Of a stretch of 64,000 bases of DNA, positions 1 to 9,624 are shown in pieces; position 1 is the stretch's first letter; every line of letters begins with the position of its first letter. The notes beneath the pieces were generated by a model. It had not been told where the DNA came from, made no database searches, and saw nothing but the letters and a program-made list of their open reading frames with translations. This DNA is from Rhodocyclaceae bacterium (GTDB taxonomy: Bacteria > Pseudomonadota > Gammaproteobacteria > Burkholderiales > Rhodocyclaceae). A program made the position numbers and the translations under genes. The stretch covers positions 25,336 through 89,335 of the forward strand of contig JAHDYG010000017.1 of assembly GCA_023383815.1 (NCBI GenBank). The letters are read 5' to 3'.

Positions 1-641
1 GCGTGGCTCGACTGCATGACGACGGTCGCGAACATCCCGATCAGCGTGAACAGCAACAGGCCGGCGAGACCGGGCACCGCATAGGCAGCCAGGTCGATCG
101 TCTCGCGAAAGGACTCGAAGCCGGTCTTCATGAAGTGGATGCCGAGGAACAGGAAGCCCAGGCCCGCGAGCACGTAGCCGCAACCCTTGATCGCCTTCGA
201 CTTGTTGAAGACGAGAATCACGCCGAAGGTCAGCATCGGCATCGCATAGGCCGCGATGTCGACCTTGAGGCCGAAGCCGGCGACGAGCCAGGCACCGGTG
301 GTCGAGCCGAGATTCGCGCCAAAGATGATGCCGACGCCCTGCGCAAGGCCGAGCAGGCCGGCGCTCAGAAAGGAGATCGTGATCACCGACACGAGCGAGC
401 TCGACTGCATGAGGGTTGTCGACACGATGCCGAACACGAAGCTCTTCCAGAGACGGTCGGTCGTGCGTTGCAGCAGGCGTTCCAGGGTGCCGCCGGTGAA
501 GGCCTTGAACCCGGCCTCCAGCGAGGTCATGCCAAAAAGGAAGATCGCCACCCCGGCGGTGATCTCCTTGAATTCGGGGCTGTGCCAGAAGACATAGCCG
601 AGCGCGACGAACAGGGCGACGAGGGGGAGATGGCGGCGCAT
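1..641 (-). CDS. Na/Pi cotransporter family protein (C-terminus beyond window)
   Basis: This is the N-terminal 213 residues of an inner-membrane sodium-dependent phosphate transporter of the NptA/PhoU-associated Na/Pi cotransporter family; the rest lies to the left of the window. The chosen ATG is at 641. The protein is a chain of hydrophobic segments. It carries the family signature twice: QSSS at residues 79-82, followed by GANLGSTTGA at 108-117, and a second MQSS at the cut end. These inverted-repeat QSSS motifs line the substrate path in the family. No clear Shine-Dalgarno is visible. It is divergent from the peroxidase-related gene that starts at 741. The family call is firm; phosphate as substrate is inferred from the family. 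Confidence 0.85.
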   Translation of the reverse strand, partial: MRRHLPLVALFVALGYVFWHSPEFKEITAGVAIFLFGMTSLEAGFKAFTGGTLERLLQRTTDRLWKSFVFGIVSTTLMQSSSLVSVITISFLSAGLLGLAQGVGIIFGANLGSTTGAWLVAGFGLKVDIAAYAMPMLTFGVILVFNKSKAIKGCGYVLAGLGFLFLGIHFMKTGFESFRETIDLAAYAVPGLAGLLLFTLIGMFATVVMQSSH

Positions 642-740
642 GCGCGGCGGATTGCCCGCTCCGGGCGTGATCGAGGTGAACGACACTGTAACGGATCCGC
701 CCGCTTGCGATACAGTTCAACGATTGTCCAAGAGGAGAAG

Positions 741-1325
741 ATGATGACCGATCGCCCGATCAGCCGTTTCAAGGTGCCGCAACTTGCCGAGCTGCCCGAG
801 GACCTGCGCGAGAAGATCCTGTCCGTGCAGGAGAAGGCGGGCTTCGTGCCCAACGTGTTTCTTGCGCTGGCTCACCGTCCAGACGAGTTTCGCGCGTTCT
901 TCGCGTATCACGACGCGCTGATGGAAAAGAACGAGGGGCTGACCAAGGCCGAGCGCGAGATGATCGTGGTTGCGACCTCGGGCGCCAATGACTGCCAGTA
1001 CTGCGTCGTTGCCCACGGCGCGATCCTGCGCGTGCGGGCGAAGAATCCGCGCGTGGCCGATCAGGTCGCCGTCAACTACCGCAAGGCGGAGATCACGCCG
1101 CGCCAGCGCGCGATGCTCGACTACGCGATGAAGGTCGCGCTGCGCTCGGGCGAGGTCGAGGACGCCGACTTCGAAGCCCTGCGCGCGCACGGCTTCAGTG
1201 ACGACGACATCTGGGACATCGGCGCGATCGCCGCCTTCTTCGGCATGAGCAACCGCCTCGCGAACTTCAGCAGCATGCGCCCGAACGACGAGTTCTACCT
1301 GATGGGGCGCCTGCCCAAGGCCTGA
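741..1325 (+). CDS. Peroxidase-related protein, AhpD/carboxymuconolactone decarboxylase fold
   Basis: A 194-residue cytoplasmic protein of the AhpD-like superfamily (uncharacterised peroxidase-related enzyme subgroup). The redox motif CQYC lies at residues 85-88, with His92 just after it; this CxxCxxxH pattern provides the reducible disulfide and proton relay in AhpD-type proteins. The start ATG at 741 is preceded by AGGAG at about 733-737. A second in-frame ATG follows immediately (Met-Met-Thr). The 3' end overlaps the convergent ruvC gene by 31 bases. A role in alkyl hydroperoxide or oxidative-stress reduction is inferred from the family; the natural substrate is not known. Confidence 0.85.
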   Translation: MMTDRPISRFKVPQLAELPEDLREKILSVQEKAGFVPNVFLALAHRPDEFRAFFAYHDALMEKNEGLTKAEREMIVVATSGANDCQYCVVAHGAILRVRAKNPRVADQVAVNYRKAEITPRQRAMLDYAMKVALRSGEVEDADFEALRAHGFSDDDIWDIGAIAAFFGMSNRLANFSSMRPNDEFYLMGRLPKA

Positions 1326-1888
1326 AGGCTTGCGGATTCGGGCAGCTCCAGCAGCCGCCCGCCGCGCCGGCGGGTGCCGGCGAGCTTGCCGAGCAGGCCC
1401 TGGCTTGCATGCGCGTGACAGATCGCGCATGCGAGTGCATCGGCCGCGTCGGGGCTGGGCGTGCCCTCCAGTTCGAGCAGTCGCAGGATCATGTGCTGGA
1501 CCTGGGTCTTGTTCGCCTTGCCGTGCCCGACCACGGCCTGCTTGATCTGCAGCGCGGTATATTCGGCGACCGGCAGATCGCAGGCGACGGCGCCGCAGAT
1601 CACCGCGCCGCGCGCCTGGCCGAGCAGCAGCGTGGATTGCGGATTGACGTTGACGAACACCTTCTCGACCGCGACCTGGTCCGGGCCATAGGTTTCGATG
1701 ATCGAGCGTACCCCGTCGAGCAGGGTCTTGAGACGTTGCGGAAGTTCGACCCCCGAGCTTCGGATGCAGCCGCTCGCAACGTAGCGGATCTGACTGCCGA
1801 GGCTGTCGACGAGGCCGAATCCGGTCATGCGCAATCCCGGATCGAGGCCGAGGATGCGGGTGGCGACGGTGCCCGATGCGCTCTTCAT
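1295..1888 (-). CDS. ruvC: Crossover junction endodeoxyribonuclease RuvC
   Basis: RuvC is the dimeric nuclease that resolves Holliday junctions with RuvAB. The protein has 197 residues from the ATG at 1888, slightly longer than the usual 173-180 because of an Arg-rich C-terminal tail. The four catalytic acidic residues are visible: Asp16 in LGLDPG, Glu75 in AVEKVF, and Asp147 and Asp150 in PDAADALA. The open frame extends further upstream to 1942, but that stretch overlaps the end of the DMT transporter gene and does not match RuvC. It is the last gene of a yebC-transporter-ruvC run; ruvA and ruvB are not in the window. Confidence 0.95.
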   Translation of the reverse strand: MKSASGTVATRILGLDPGLRMTGFGLVDSLGSQIRYVASGCIRSSGVELPQRLKTLLDGVRSIIETYGPDQVAVEKVFVNVNPQSTLLLGQARGAVICGAVACDLPVAEYTALQIKQAVVGHGKANKTQVQHMILRLLELEGTPSPDAADALACAICHAHASQGLLGKLAGTRRRGGRLLELPESASLQALGRRPIR

Positions 1889-1904
1889 GTGCTGCGCTGT
1901 CCCG

Positions 1905-2786
1905 CTAGCGCTTGCGCGCGAGCCACACGCCGGCGACCGCAACCGCCATGCCGGTGACGGCCAGCGCAGTCAGCGTCTCGCCGAACAGCGCCCAGGCCAT
2001 CAAGGCCGTGGTGGGTGGCGTGAGGTAGAAGAGGCTCGCGACATTGACGGCGCTGCCGCTGCGGATCAGCAGATTGAGCAGGCTGATCGCGCCGAGCGAC
2101 AGCACGATCACGAGCCAGCCGAGCGCGAACAGGAATTCTCCGCTCCAGGTGACCTGGCGCGTTTCCAGGCCCCAGGCCAGCAAGGCGGTGAGGGCGAGCG
2201 TCGGGACGAACTGCACGACCGAACCGGTACGCAGATCGAAGGTCGGGCAGAAGCGCTTCTGGTACAGGGTGCCAAGCGTGATCGCAAACAGCGCGACCGT
2301 CACCGGCACGAGCATCATGCCGAAATCGGACATCGTCGCAGCGCCCGTTCCTGCCTTGTTGCTGACGACCAGCGCAACGCCGATGAAGCCGAGTGCGAGC
2401 CCGATCCACTGTCGTGCGGTGACGCGCTCGCCGAGCAGCCAGCCGGCGCCGAGCGCGGTCAGCAAGGGCTGCATGCCGACGATCAGCGCTGCGATGCCGG
2501 CCGGCAGGCCGTGGTGGATGGCGACGAACACGCCGCCGAGATAGAAGCCGTGTACCAGCAGCCCGGTCACCCCGATGTGCAGGATCTGGCGCGGCTCGCG
2601 CGGCCACGGTGCGCGCATCGCGAGCGCGAGCGCCGTCATCAGCGTGATCACCAGCACGTAGCGGATCGACAGGAAGGTCAGCGGTTCAGCGTAGGGCAGG
2701 CCGAACTTCGCACCGATGAAGCCCGTGCTCCACAGGAGCACGAACAGGAAGGGCATGACCGGCACGAAGCGGGGGGGCAGGGGCAT
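1905..2786 (-). CDS. EamA/DMT-family transporter
   Basis: A 293-residue inner-membrane protein with about ten hydrophobic segments arranged as two EamA repeats, typical in length for drug/metabolite transporter superfamily exporters. The N-terminal repeat has the [11 protein letters not shown] motif near residues 19-29. The first repeat ends with the GERVTARQW motif and the second with GETLTAL, as in EamA proteins. It lies between yebC and ruvC on the same strand, with 16 bases to the ruvC start, so it is probably cotranscribed. The substrate cannot be read from sequence; amino acids or metabolites are usual for the family. Confidence 0.85.
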   Translation of the reverse strand: MPLPPRFVPVMPFLFVLLWSTGFIGAKFGLPYAEPLTFLSIRYVLVITLMTALALAMRAPWPREPRQILHIGVTGLLVHGFYLGGVFVAIHHGLPAGIAALIVGMQPLLTALGAGWLLGERVTARQWIGLALGFIGVALVVSNKAGTGAATMSDFGMMLVPVTVALFAITLGTLYQKRFCPTFDLRTGSVVQFVPTLALTALLAWGLETRQVTWSGEFLFALGWLVIVLSLGAISLLNLLIRSGSAVNVASLFYLTPPTTALMAWALFGETLTALAVTGMAVAVAGVWLARKR

Positions 2787-2830
2787 GGGAAGCGATGCGC
2801 AAGGGCCGCAGGACGCGGACCCAGGTGCGC

Positions 2831-3556
2831 TCAGTCCTCGAACACCGCGGAGGTATAGACCTCCTGCACGTCGTCGAGACTTTCGAGGGCGTCGATGAGC
2901 TTTTGCATGCGCAGCGCTTCGTCGCCGTCGAGTTCGGTCTCGTTCAGCGGCTTCATCGTCACCTCGCCGAACTCCGGCTTGAACCCGGCCGCCGCGAGGG
3001 CATCCTTGACCGCACCGAACTCATACGGGGCGGTGATCACTTCGAGCGAGCCATCGTCGTTGGCGACGACGTCTTCGGCGCCGGCTTCGAGAGCCGCTTC
3101 CATCAGCGCGTCCTCGTTCGTGCCGGGCGCGAACAGCAACTGGCCGCAGTGGCGGAACTGGAACGCGACGCAGCCGTCCGTGCCCATGTTGCCGCCGTAC
3201 TTCGAGAACGCGTGGCGCACATCGGCGACGGTGCGCGTCTTGTTGTCGGTGAGGCAGTCGACCATGACCGCCGCGCCGCCGATGCCGTAGCCTTCGTAGC
3301 GGGCCTCCTCATAGTTCACGCCTTCGAGCTCGCCGGTGCCACGCTTGATCGCACGGTCGATGTTCTCGGCCGGCATGTTCTCGCCCTTGGCCTTGTCCAC
3401 CGCGAGGCGCAGTCGCGGGTTGAAGTTCGGATCGCCGCCGCCCATGCGCGCGGCGACGGTGATCTCCTTGATCAGCCGGGTGAAGATCTTGCCCCGTTTC
3501 GCATCCTGACGGCCCTTGCGGTGCTGGATGTTGGCCCATTTGGAATGACCCGCCAT
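2831..3556 (-). CDS. yebC: YebC/PmpR family protein (TACO1 homologue)
   Basis: A 241-residue cytoplasmic protein that starts with the invariant [14 protein letters not shown] motif and matches the YebC family end to end. Members have been described both as transcriptional regulators (PmpR) and, more recently, as ribosome-associated factors that relieve stalling at proline stretches. The start ATG at 3556 is fixed by the conserved N-terminus. It leads the run yebC, DMT transporter, ruvC; the yebC-ruvC association is widespread in proteobacteria. It is divergent from the HerA-like ATPase gene. Confidence 0.95.
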   Translation of the reverse strand: MAGHSKWANIQHRKGRQDAKRGKIFTRLIKEITVAARMGGGDPNFNPRLRLAVDKAKGENMPAENIDRAIKRGTGELEGVNYEEARYEGYGIGGAAVMVDCLTDNKTRTVADVRHAFSKYGGNMGTDGCVAFQFRHCGQLLFAPGTNEDALMEAALEAGAEDVVANDDGSLEVITAPYEFGAVKDALAAAGFKPEFGEVTMKPLNETELDGDEALRMQKLIDALESLDDVQEVYTSAVFED

Positions 3557-3680
3557 ATACCCCTCGATACTGCCTGCAATGGATTGAATGATGCGGCATT
3601 ATACAGGGCGTGCAGGGCGGGCCGGGTGCGGCGACTGCCGCCTCGATCCGCCTCTTTCCCCTCCAGCCGAGGACGCAGCC

Positions 3681-5216
3681 ATGGCCGATCCCTTGCAGAT
3701 TGCGCGCACTTCCGAGCACGTGCTTGAACTCCTGCCCCGCATGGCGAATCGTCATGGCCTGATCACCGGTGCGACCGGCACCGGCAAGACGGTGACCTTG
3801 CAGAAGGTGGCCGAGTCGTTCTCGGATATCGGCGTGCCGGTGTTCGTGGCCGACGTCAAGGGCGACCTGTCCGGGGTCGGGGCGGCCGGCGTGGCCTCGG
3901 AGAAGCTTCTGCAGCGGCTTGCTGCGCTCGGGATCGAGGATTTTCAACCGCGTGCGGCGCCGGTGGTGTTCTGGGATGTCTTTGGCGAAAACGGGCACCC
4001 GGTCCGTGCGACGGTCTCCGACATGGGGCCCCTGCTGCTTGCGCGCCTGCTGAACCTCAACGAGACACAAGGCGGCGTGCTGCAACTGGTGTTCAAGATC
4101 GCCGATGACAACGGCCTGCTGCTGCTCGACCTCAAGGATCTGCGGGCGATGGTGCAGCATGTCGGCGACAACGCCCGCGATTTCAAGACGGCCTACGGCA
4201 ACGTTTCGGCCGCCTCGATCGGGGCGATCCAGCGCGGTCTGCTGACGCTCGAGCAGCAGGGTGGCGAGCGTTTCTTCGGTGAGCCGATGCTCGATCTCTC
4301 GGATCTGATCCAGACCGCGGGAGACGGGCGCGGGGTCGTGAACGTGCTGGCGGCGGACAAGCTCTATCAGTCGCCGCAGCTCTATGCGACCTTCCTGCTG
4401 TGGATGCTCGCGGAGCTGTTCGAGCAGCTGCCCGAGGTGGGTGATCCCGACAAGCCGAAGCTGGTGTTCTTCTTCGATGAAGCGCATCTGCTCTTCAAGG
4501 ATGCGCCGAAGGCGCTCGTCGACAAGATCGAGCAGGTGGTGCGCCTGATCCGCTCGAAGGGAGTCGGGGTGTATTTCGTCACGCAGAGCCCGCTCGACAT
4601 CCCGGATGCGGTGCTGGGCCAGCTCGGCAACCGTATCCAGCATGCGTTGCGCGCCTTTACGCCGCGCGACCAGAAGGCGGTGCGCAGCGCGGCCGAGACG
4701 ATGCGCGCCAATCCGGGCTTCGATGCGGCCCAGGCGATCACCGAGCTGGGGGTCGGTGAGGCGCTGGTGTCGTTTCTCGATGCGAAGGGTCGCCCCGAGA
4801 TCGTCGAGCGTGCCTTCGTGGTCGCGCCCTCGTCGCGGATGGGGCCGATGACTCCCGACGAACGCGTTGCGGCCATCCGCGGCTCGGTCCTGTATGGCCA
4901 TTACGAACGCGAGGTCGACCGCGAGTCGGCGTACGAGATGCTGCGGGCGCAGGCCGATGCCTCAGCCCCGCGAGGTGCGGGAGGACGTTCCGCGGGTGCT
5001 CCGGCCGGTGCGGGCAACGAGGGGGCGGGCGGCCGGACGGGCGGTGGGCTCTCGGACTTCCTGTTTGGCTCCACGGGGCCGCGCGGTGGTCAGCGCGACG
5101 GACTGGTTCAGGTGGCGGCGAAGACCGTTACCCGTACGATTGGCAGCAGCATCGGACGCCAGATCGCGCGCGGCATCCTTGGCTCCTTGCTCGGAGGGCT
5201 GGGCAAGCGTCGCTGA
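3681..5216 (+). CDS. HerA-like ATPase, DUF853 family (YjgR-like)
   Basis: A 511-residue P-loop ATPase of the HerA/FtsK superfamily, the same family as E. coli YjgR. The Walker A motif GATGTGKT is at residues 30-37, and the Walker B strand FFFDEAHLL is near residues 260-268. A Gly-rich low-complexity linker (about 430-455) precedes a basic, Gly-rich C-terminus. I chose the ATG at 3681 because GAGGA lies about ten bases upstream and homology begins there; an upstream in-frame ATG at 3588 would add 31 unsupported residues. The cellular role of the family is poorly defined, though DNA or protein translocation is likely from the fold. A hairpin follows the stop. Confidence 0.88.
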   Translation: MADPLQIARTSEHVLELLPRMANRHGLITGATGTGKTVTLQKVAESFSDIGVPVFVADVKGDLSGVGAAGVASEKLLQRLAALGIEDFQPRAAPVVFWDVFGENGHPVRATVSDMGPLLLARLLNLNETQGGVLQLVFKIADDNGLLLLDLKDLRAMVQHVGDNARDFKTAYGNVSAASIGAIQRGLLTLEQQGGERFFGEPMLDLSDLIQTAGDGRGVVNVLAADKLYQSPQLYATFLLWMLAELFEQLPEVGDPDKPKLVFFFDEAHLLFKDAPKALVDKIEQVVRLIRSKGVGVYFVTQSPLDIPDAVLGQLGNRIQHALRAFTPRDQKAVRSAAETMRANPGFDAAQAITELGVGEALVSFLDAKGRPEIVERAFVVAPSSRMGPMTPDERVAAIRGSVLYGHYEREVDRESAYEMLRAQADASAPRGAGGRSAGAPAGAGNEGAGGRTGGGLSDFLFGSTGPRGGQRDGLVQVAAKTVTRTIGSSIGRQIARGILGSLLGGLGKRR

Positions 5217-5218
5217 GG

Positions 5219-5238
5219 TGAGCCGGTCGGGCGGCTCA
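5219..5238. terminator. Candidate bidirectional terminator hairpin
   Basis: Perfect 7-base inverted repeat (TGAGCCG and CGGCTCA, six-base loop) exactly between the convergent stops of the HerA-like ATPase and DUF1631 genes. The left end overlaps neither stop; the right arm includes the DUF1631 stop codon. No long T tract follows, so factor-independent termination is uncertain. Confidence 0.4.
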
Positions 5239-7422
5239 GGCGTTCAGTTGACGAAGGATCGCCTGGGTCGCGCGCTCGGTGGCCGAGCGGTCGTTGCCGG
5301 TCCGGACCCTGCCGGCATGCTCGAGGCTTGCCAGGCAGTGCGCGGTTGCCGCGAGCAGCGCACCCGAATCCGGGTCGCCGATCAGCGCAACCCGGGCCGC
5401 GGGTCCGATCCATGTGATGCACCCGCAGTGAATGCTCTTGTCGGGTAGCGAGATCTCGATCCAGGTGCCGATGTTCATCCAGTCGGGCGCTTGCGCGCGC
5501 CCGACCGTGTAGCCGACGTGGTGAAGCATCCTCAGGCGCGGGATTTCACGCGCCTTCGAGAGGGTCATCGGCGAAGTCACGGCGCCGTCGTAGGGCAGGG
5601 GATCAGGAGCGTGCCCGGCGAGCAGCGAGGCGTGCAGTGCAATACTGTCGGCCAGTGCGGCCTTCTGGGCTTCGGCGCCAAGTCCGATGCTGGTCAGGCG
5701 GATCCCGATGCGGTTGAGCAAGGCTGCGAGCTGTGCGGCGACCGATGGCGGCATTCTTCCACTGGCGTCGGTGCTTCCGGTCAGCAGGAACTGGTGTGCG
5801 ATCTCGAGCTGATTGCGCCAGTCGGGGTGCTTGTCGCCCAGGCGGTACAGGGTACGCACCAGCACCTGGAGCCAGTGTGTGGTGAGAAAGCGCTGGATTG
5901 CTGCGGGGGTCTTCTCGTCGATCATCGCCTGCAGTGCGCGGACTGCGAGGATGCGCGCGGATTCGCGCTGCTCGGCGCGTGCGGCGAGGTCGAAGGCCGG
6001 CTGCGAGCTGGTGAACGCGGCGTTTCGCCGCATTTCGGCGAGCCCATGCAAGGTGGTCGCGGCTTCCTTGAGGTGGCCGGTCTGCAGCCCGCTGCGCAGG
6101 CACAGTCCGAGCATGATGCCTTCGATCTGGCGATAGCCAGCCAGCGCCGCGCAGTCGGACGGCAGCGTGCAGGCCGCGGCAGCCAGGTTGTCGAGGAAGG
6201 CCAGCAGCGGCAGGTCGGGGTCGACCGCAAGCCGTGCATCGTCGAGCACGAGGCGCAGCAAGGGGATCTTCAGCCGCGGCAGCAGCTTGCGAATCGGTTG
6301 GGGCCACTCCGGACGGTCGGCCAGATGGTCGAGAAGCTGCTCCAGAACTTCCAGGGCGGATGCCGTGCGGGCGTCGAGCAGATGACCGAGCGGACTGCTG
6401 GCGATCGCCGGAACTGCAATGTCTCCGGTCTGCTGCAAGCTGGTCAGCCAGGTGCGGACCTGCTCGATGATGGCGGCGCCAAGCCGGGGATCGAGGCCGG
6501 GGGCGCCAGCTGCCGCGATCGCGCGCCGCTGCACCAGTCGATCCCGAAGGCGCGCCTGGAGACTGTCCGGTTCATCGGACAGGGCAGGCAGGGCCGTCTC
6601 GGCGGGAGCCGGCCCCTTGGCACTGGCGGATTCGTCCCCGTGCAGGGTGGGCCAGCCCGCCGGTGCGGCGGCCGGCGCCGGTGTGCCCGGGGCCTCCTGT
6701 GGGAGACGCCCGGGTTGCGGCCGTTGCGGTTGCGGCCGATCCTCCGGCAGCGTCGGTACGATCGAAGGGGGCGCCATTGCCGGCGTTGGTGCCGGCAATG
6801 GCCGGGAAGCCGGGGGTGCGCCAGACGGCGGATCTGTCGCGGGACCAGTCGCCGTCCACGGTACGTAGCCCGGGCGTGCCCGAATTCCTGCCTTGTCGAG
6901 CTTGTCGTCGAGCTTGCCGTAGAAGCTGCCCAGTTCCCGCGTAAGCGAGTCCTCCCAGTTTTTCAGCAGGTCGATGCGCTGATCCGGGTCGAGTCCAGCG
7001 TTCTCCACCAGGCCGCGCAGCGCGCGGCAGACCGCCTCGGGGCCGACGGGTAGCTGCTCGGCGACCGCATCGGTCTGCTCCAGAAGAACGACGAAGCGCT
7101 GGCTCAGGCGCGCCAGATTGGGGCCTGCATGCTCCCGTAGCCGCTTTGCGAGCCCGGTGAGCTCGATCGTCAGGGAGAGGTCGTGCTCGCTGATCAGGCT
7201 GATCCGCGAGGCGGTGAGCCCGTGTGCCTGCTCGAACCCGCGTTTGCCGCGCAGCCGCGCCAGTTCGTCGAAGCATTCTGCGGCGGCATGCGTCATTGCG
7301 GCGCGACTGTCGGCCAGCCGGATGCCCCGGGTGAGCGCAAACGCGTCGAGCATCGCCAGGAATGCACTGCGGCATTCGGCGATCAGCTGCTGACGCAGGT
7401 TGGGTGCGCCGGTTGCCGACAT
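5236..7422 (-). CDS. DUF1631 family protein
   Basis: A 728-residue protein matching the DUF1631 family, found mostly in gamma- and betaproteobacteria. It is predicted soluble: an alpha-helical N-terminal region (about 1-190), a Pro/Ala-rich disordered linker (about 195-265), then a long helical region to the C-terminus. No catalytic motif or transmembrane segment is visible. The C-terminal 120 residues, with the sequence GTWIEISLPD, may form a small beta domain of PilZ-like size, but I cannot confirm that. It is convergent with the HerA-like ATPase and divergent from a 98-residue gene. The function is unknown. Confidence 0.75.
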   Translation of the reverse strand: MSATGAPNLRQQLIAECRSAFLAMLDAFALTRGIRLADSRAAMTHAAAECFDELARLRGKRGFEQAHGLTASRISLISEHDLSLTIELTGLAKRLREHAGPNLARLSQRFVVLLEQTDAVAEQLPVGPEAVCRALRGLVENAGLDPDQRIDLLKNWEDSLTRELGSFYGKLDDKLDKAGIRARPGYVPWTATGPATDPPSGAPPASRPLPAPTPAMAPPSIVPTLPEDRPQPQRPQPGRLPQEAPGTPAPAAAPAGWPTLHGDESASAKGPAPAETALPALSDEPDSLQARLRDRLVQRRAIAAAGAPGLDPRLGAAIIEQVRTWLTSLQQTGDIAVPAIASSPLGHLLDARTASALEVLEQLLDHLADRPEWPQPIRKLLPRLKIPLLRLVLDDARLAVDPDLPLLAFLDNLAAAACTLPSDCAALAGYRQIEGIMLGLCLRSGLQTGHLKEAATTLHGLAEMRRNAAFTSSQPAFDLAARAEQRESARILAVRALQAMIDEKTPAAIQRFLTTHWLQVLVRTLYRLGDKHPDWRNQLEIAHQFLLTGSTDASGRMPPSVAAQLAALLNRIGIRLTSIGLGAEAQKAALADSIALHASLLAGHAPDPLPYDGAVTSPMTLSKAREIPRLRMLHHVGYTVGRAQAPDWMNIGTWIEISLPDKSIHCGCITWIGPAARVALIGDPDSGALLAATAHCLASLEHAGRVRTGNDRSATERATQAILRQLNA

Positions 7423-7587
7423 GGTTGCTGCTTCCCCAGAATGGGCATCAATACGCGATTATGCAGGGAAAGCGCTGCGGCAAGATAGTTTCCGGCGGGC
7501 CGGGGATCTCGCCGCAGCGTGCTTCAGGCACTTCGCACGCACGTGCATGGTCCAATCCGGACCAATGCGTTTCCGGGAGGGTTTCCC

Positions 7588-7884
7588 ATGAATCCGAAAT
7601 CCGTCGCGGCGCTGATGGCCGACATCGAACTCGAAGATCCCCTCGATCTGGCCGGGCTGGCGATCGACGAGGCCGGCGCGCGCAGTCTGATGGCCGCACA
7701 CTTCTGCGAGATCGACGAACGGTTGTCGGCACAAGGCCTGGACTCCGACGCTCGCCTTGAAATCATGGCCGCGATTGCCGCCCACACGATGGTCGAGAAC
7801 CTGGCGCTGCACTACGCGCGGTTGAAGCATGACACCGACCCGGGAGAGTTTCGTGCGTGGATGCGACGATACGGAATGCACTGA
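7588..7884 (+). CDS. Small conserved-looking hypothetical protein
   Basis: A 98-residue soluble, acidic, mostly helical protein that I do not recognise. The start ATG at 7588 has a strong GGGAGG at 7575-7580 with correct spacing, which supports real translation. It ends HYARLKHDTDPGEFRAWMRR, a helical pattern with no metal or nucleotide motif. It stands alone between the divergent DUF1631 gene and the convergent metF gene, 11 bases from the metF stop. No function is assigned. Confidence 0.6.
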   Translation: MNPKSVAALMADIELEDPLDLAGLAIDEAGARSLMAAHFCEIDERLSAQGLDSDARLEIMAAIAAHTMVENLALHYARLKHDTDPGEFRAWMRRYGMH

Positions 7885-7895
7885 GAGCCGGCGGT

Positions 7896-8735
7896 TCAGG
7901 ACAGTCCGAGGCGCCTGCAGATCTCGATCGTCGGGCCGGACTGGTTCATGCTGTAAAAGTGCAGACCCGGTGCGCCCGAACCCAGCAAACGTTCGCAAAG
8001 CTCCGTGACGACGTCCAGACCGAAGGCGCGGATCGACCCGGCATCGTCACCGAAGCTCTCGAACTTGCGTCGCATCCAGCGCGGGATTTCGGCTCCGCAG
8101 GCATCCGAGAAGCGCGCCAGACGCGAGAAACTCGTGATCGGCATGATGCCGGGCACGATCGGGATGTCGAGGCCGAGTGCCCGGACCTCGTCCACGAAGT
8201 GCCGGTAGGCGTCGAAATTGTAGAAATATTGCGTGATCGCCGAATTCGCCCCAGCCTCTACCTTGCGTCGGAAGGCTGCCAGATCGTCGCTCGGGCTGCG
8301 GGCCTGGGGGTGCCATTCGGGGTAGGCTGCGACTTCGATCGCGAAGCGCTGACCCGTTTCGCCGCGGATGAATTCGACCAGCTCGTTGGCGTAGCGGAAC
8401 TCGCCGGACGCGCCGACGCCCGAGGGCAGATCTCCGCGCAAGGCAACGATGCGCCGGATTCCGGCCTCGGTGTACTGCTGCAGGATCTCGCGAATGCTGT
8501 CGCGGGTGGCGCCGATGCACGACAGGTGCGGGGCAGCCTCGAACCCCTCGGCAGCAATCTCCTGCACGGTGGCGAAGGTCCGCTCGCGCGTCGATCCTCC
8601 CGCTCCGTAGGTGACGGAGAAGAATGCGGGGCGAAGCGCGGCGAGCTGCTTTCTGGCTGCTCTCAGCTTGTCGGTGCCTTCGGGTGTCTGCGGGGGGAAG
8701 AACTCGATCGAGAGTTCAGTCTGTCGTGTGTTCAT
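7896..8735 (-). CDS. metF: 5,10-methylenetetrahydrofolate reductase MetF
   Basis: MetF is the flavoprotein that reduces 5,10-methylene-THF to 5-methyl-THF, supplying the methyl group for methionine synthesis. The 279-residue length and the full TIM-barrel sequence match the family. Visible signatures are the N-terminal SIEFFPPQ with its catalytic Glu, the FFSVTYGAGGS segment, the PHLSCIGATR segment, ALRGDLP and the C-terminal LHFYSMNQ. The start overlaps the end of tlyA by 20 bases, indicating translational coupling. As the third gene of ahcY-tlyA-metF it should fall under the SAH riboswitch, fitting a methyl-cycle regulon. Confidence 0.96.
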   Translation of the reverse strand: MNTRQTELSIEFFPPQTPEGTDKLRAARKQLAALRPAFFSVTYGAGGSTRERTFATVQEIAAEGFEAAPHLSCIGATRDSIREILQQYTEAGIRRIVALRGDLPSGVGASGEFRYANELVEFIRGETGQRFAIEVAAYPEWHPQARSPSDDLAAFRRKVEAGANSAITQYFYNFDAYRHFVDEVRALGLDIPIVPGIMPITSFSRLARFSDACGAEIPRWMRRKFESFGDDAGSIRAFGLDVVTELCERLLGSGAPGLHFYSMNQSGPTIEICRRLGLS

Positions 8736-9582
8736 TGGCTTGCATCCAGATCAGAAATTCGCGGTTGCCTTCGATGTTGCCGACGCCTCCTCCGGCGATC
8801 GGGGAGTCGAACCAGCCGCGCACCGCGAAGCCGGCTTCGGCCGCGGTCGCGCGCACGCGTTGCTCGACCTCGGCGAACGCGGCTGCATCGCGCACCACGC
8901 CACCCTTGGCGAGGTGCTGGGGACCGGCCTCGAACTGCGGCTTGACGAGCGCGATGACGGCACCATCCGGGGCGAGCAGTGCGCGCCACTGCGGCATCAG
9001 CAAGGTCAGGGAAATGAAGCTCGCATCGCATACGATGAGATCGAAGCCGCGTGCCGGAAGGTGTTGCCCCAGGTCAGCGGCACCAAGATGGCGTGCGTTG
9101 ATGCCCTCCAGCGTCACGCAGCGGGGATCGCTGCCCAGGCGCGGATGCAGCTGCCCGTGCCCGACTTCGATGCCGACCACCTTGGCCGCACCGGCCTGGA
9201 GCAGGCAGTCGGTGAAACCGCCTGTGCTCTGCCCGACATCGAGGCAGATCCAGCCATGCACGTCCAGTCCGCTTCGTTCCAGCGCAGCCGCGAGCTTGAG
9301 CGCACCGCGCGAGACATACCGGCTGCGTTCGTCTTCCGCGATGTCGAGCGCCTCGGTCTCTACGAGCAGTTGTCCGGGCTTGGCCACGATCTGGCCCGAT
9401 GCCCGGACGCATCCGGCTTCGATCAGCTCGCGGGCACGGGTACGCGAGCTCACCAGCCCACGCGCGACGAGCAGCGCGTCGGCACGCAGCCTGCCGTCCG
9501 CGCGATCGTGCGCCGTGCGACCCCCCGGGGTGCGCGTGGCGGCCGCGCGCGGACGGCGGCTGTGGAAGGAGTTCATCGACAT
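8716..9582 (-). CDS. tlyA: TlyA-family 2'-O-methyltransferase (rRNA methyltransferase or haemolysin-like)
   Basis: A 288-residue protein with an N-terminal S4 RNA-binding domain (about residues 33-95, with RLRADALLVARGLVSSR) followed by an FtsJ/RrmJ-type Rossmann methyltransferase. The SAM-binding LDVGQSTGGFTDCLLQ motif is near 114-129. Members methylate ribose 2'-OH groups in 16S and 23S rRNA. A basic extension of about 30 residues precedes the S4 domain; the start could be the ATG at 9582 or the one two codons downstream. It lies between ahcY and metF. As a SAM-dependent enzyme it produces SAH, the ligand of the riboswitch controlling the operon. Confidence 0.88.
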   Translation of the reverse strand: MSMNSFHSRRPRAAATRTPGGRTAHDRADGRLRADALLVARGLVSSRTRARELIEAGCVRASGQIVAKPGQLLVETEALDIAEDERSRYVSRGALKLAAALERSGLDVHGWICLDVGQSTGGFTDCLLQAGAAKVVGIEVGHGQLHPRLGSDPRCVTLEGINARHLGAADLGQHLPARGFDLIVCDASFISLTLLMPQWRALLAPDGAVIALVKPQFEAGPQHLAKGGVVRDAAAFAEVEQRVRATAAEAGFAVRGWFDSPIAGGGVGNIEGNREFLIWMQANEHTTD

Positions 9583-9624
9583 CCTGTGTGCGCCTTCAGG
9601 GTACAGGCTGGCCGGGAAGAGCCC

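Noticed and set aside
3..740. Long open frame on the plus strand reading into the peroxidase-related gene
   Set aside because: The composition is Arg/Glu/His-rich with no family match, it lies antisense to the Na/Pi transporter, and the ribosome site at 733-737 points to the ATG at 741.
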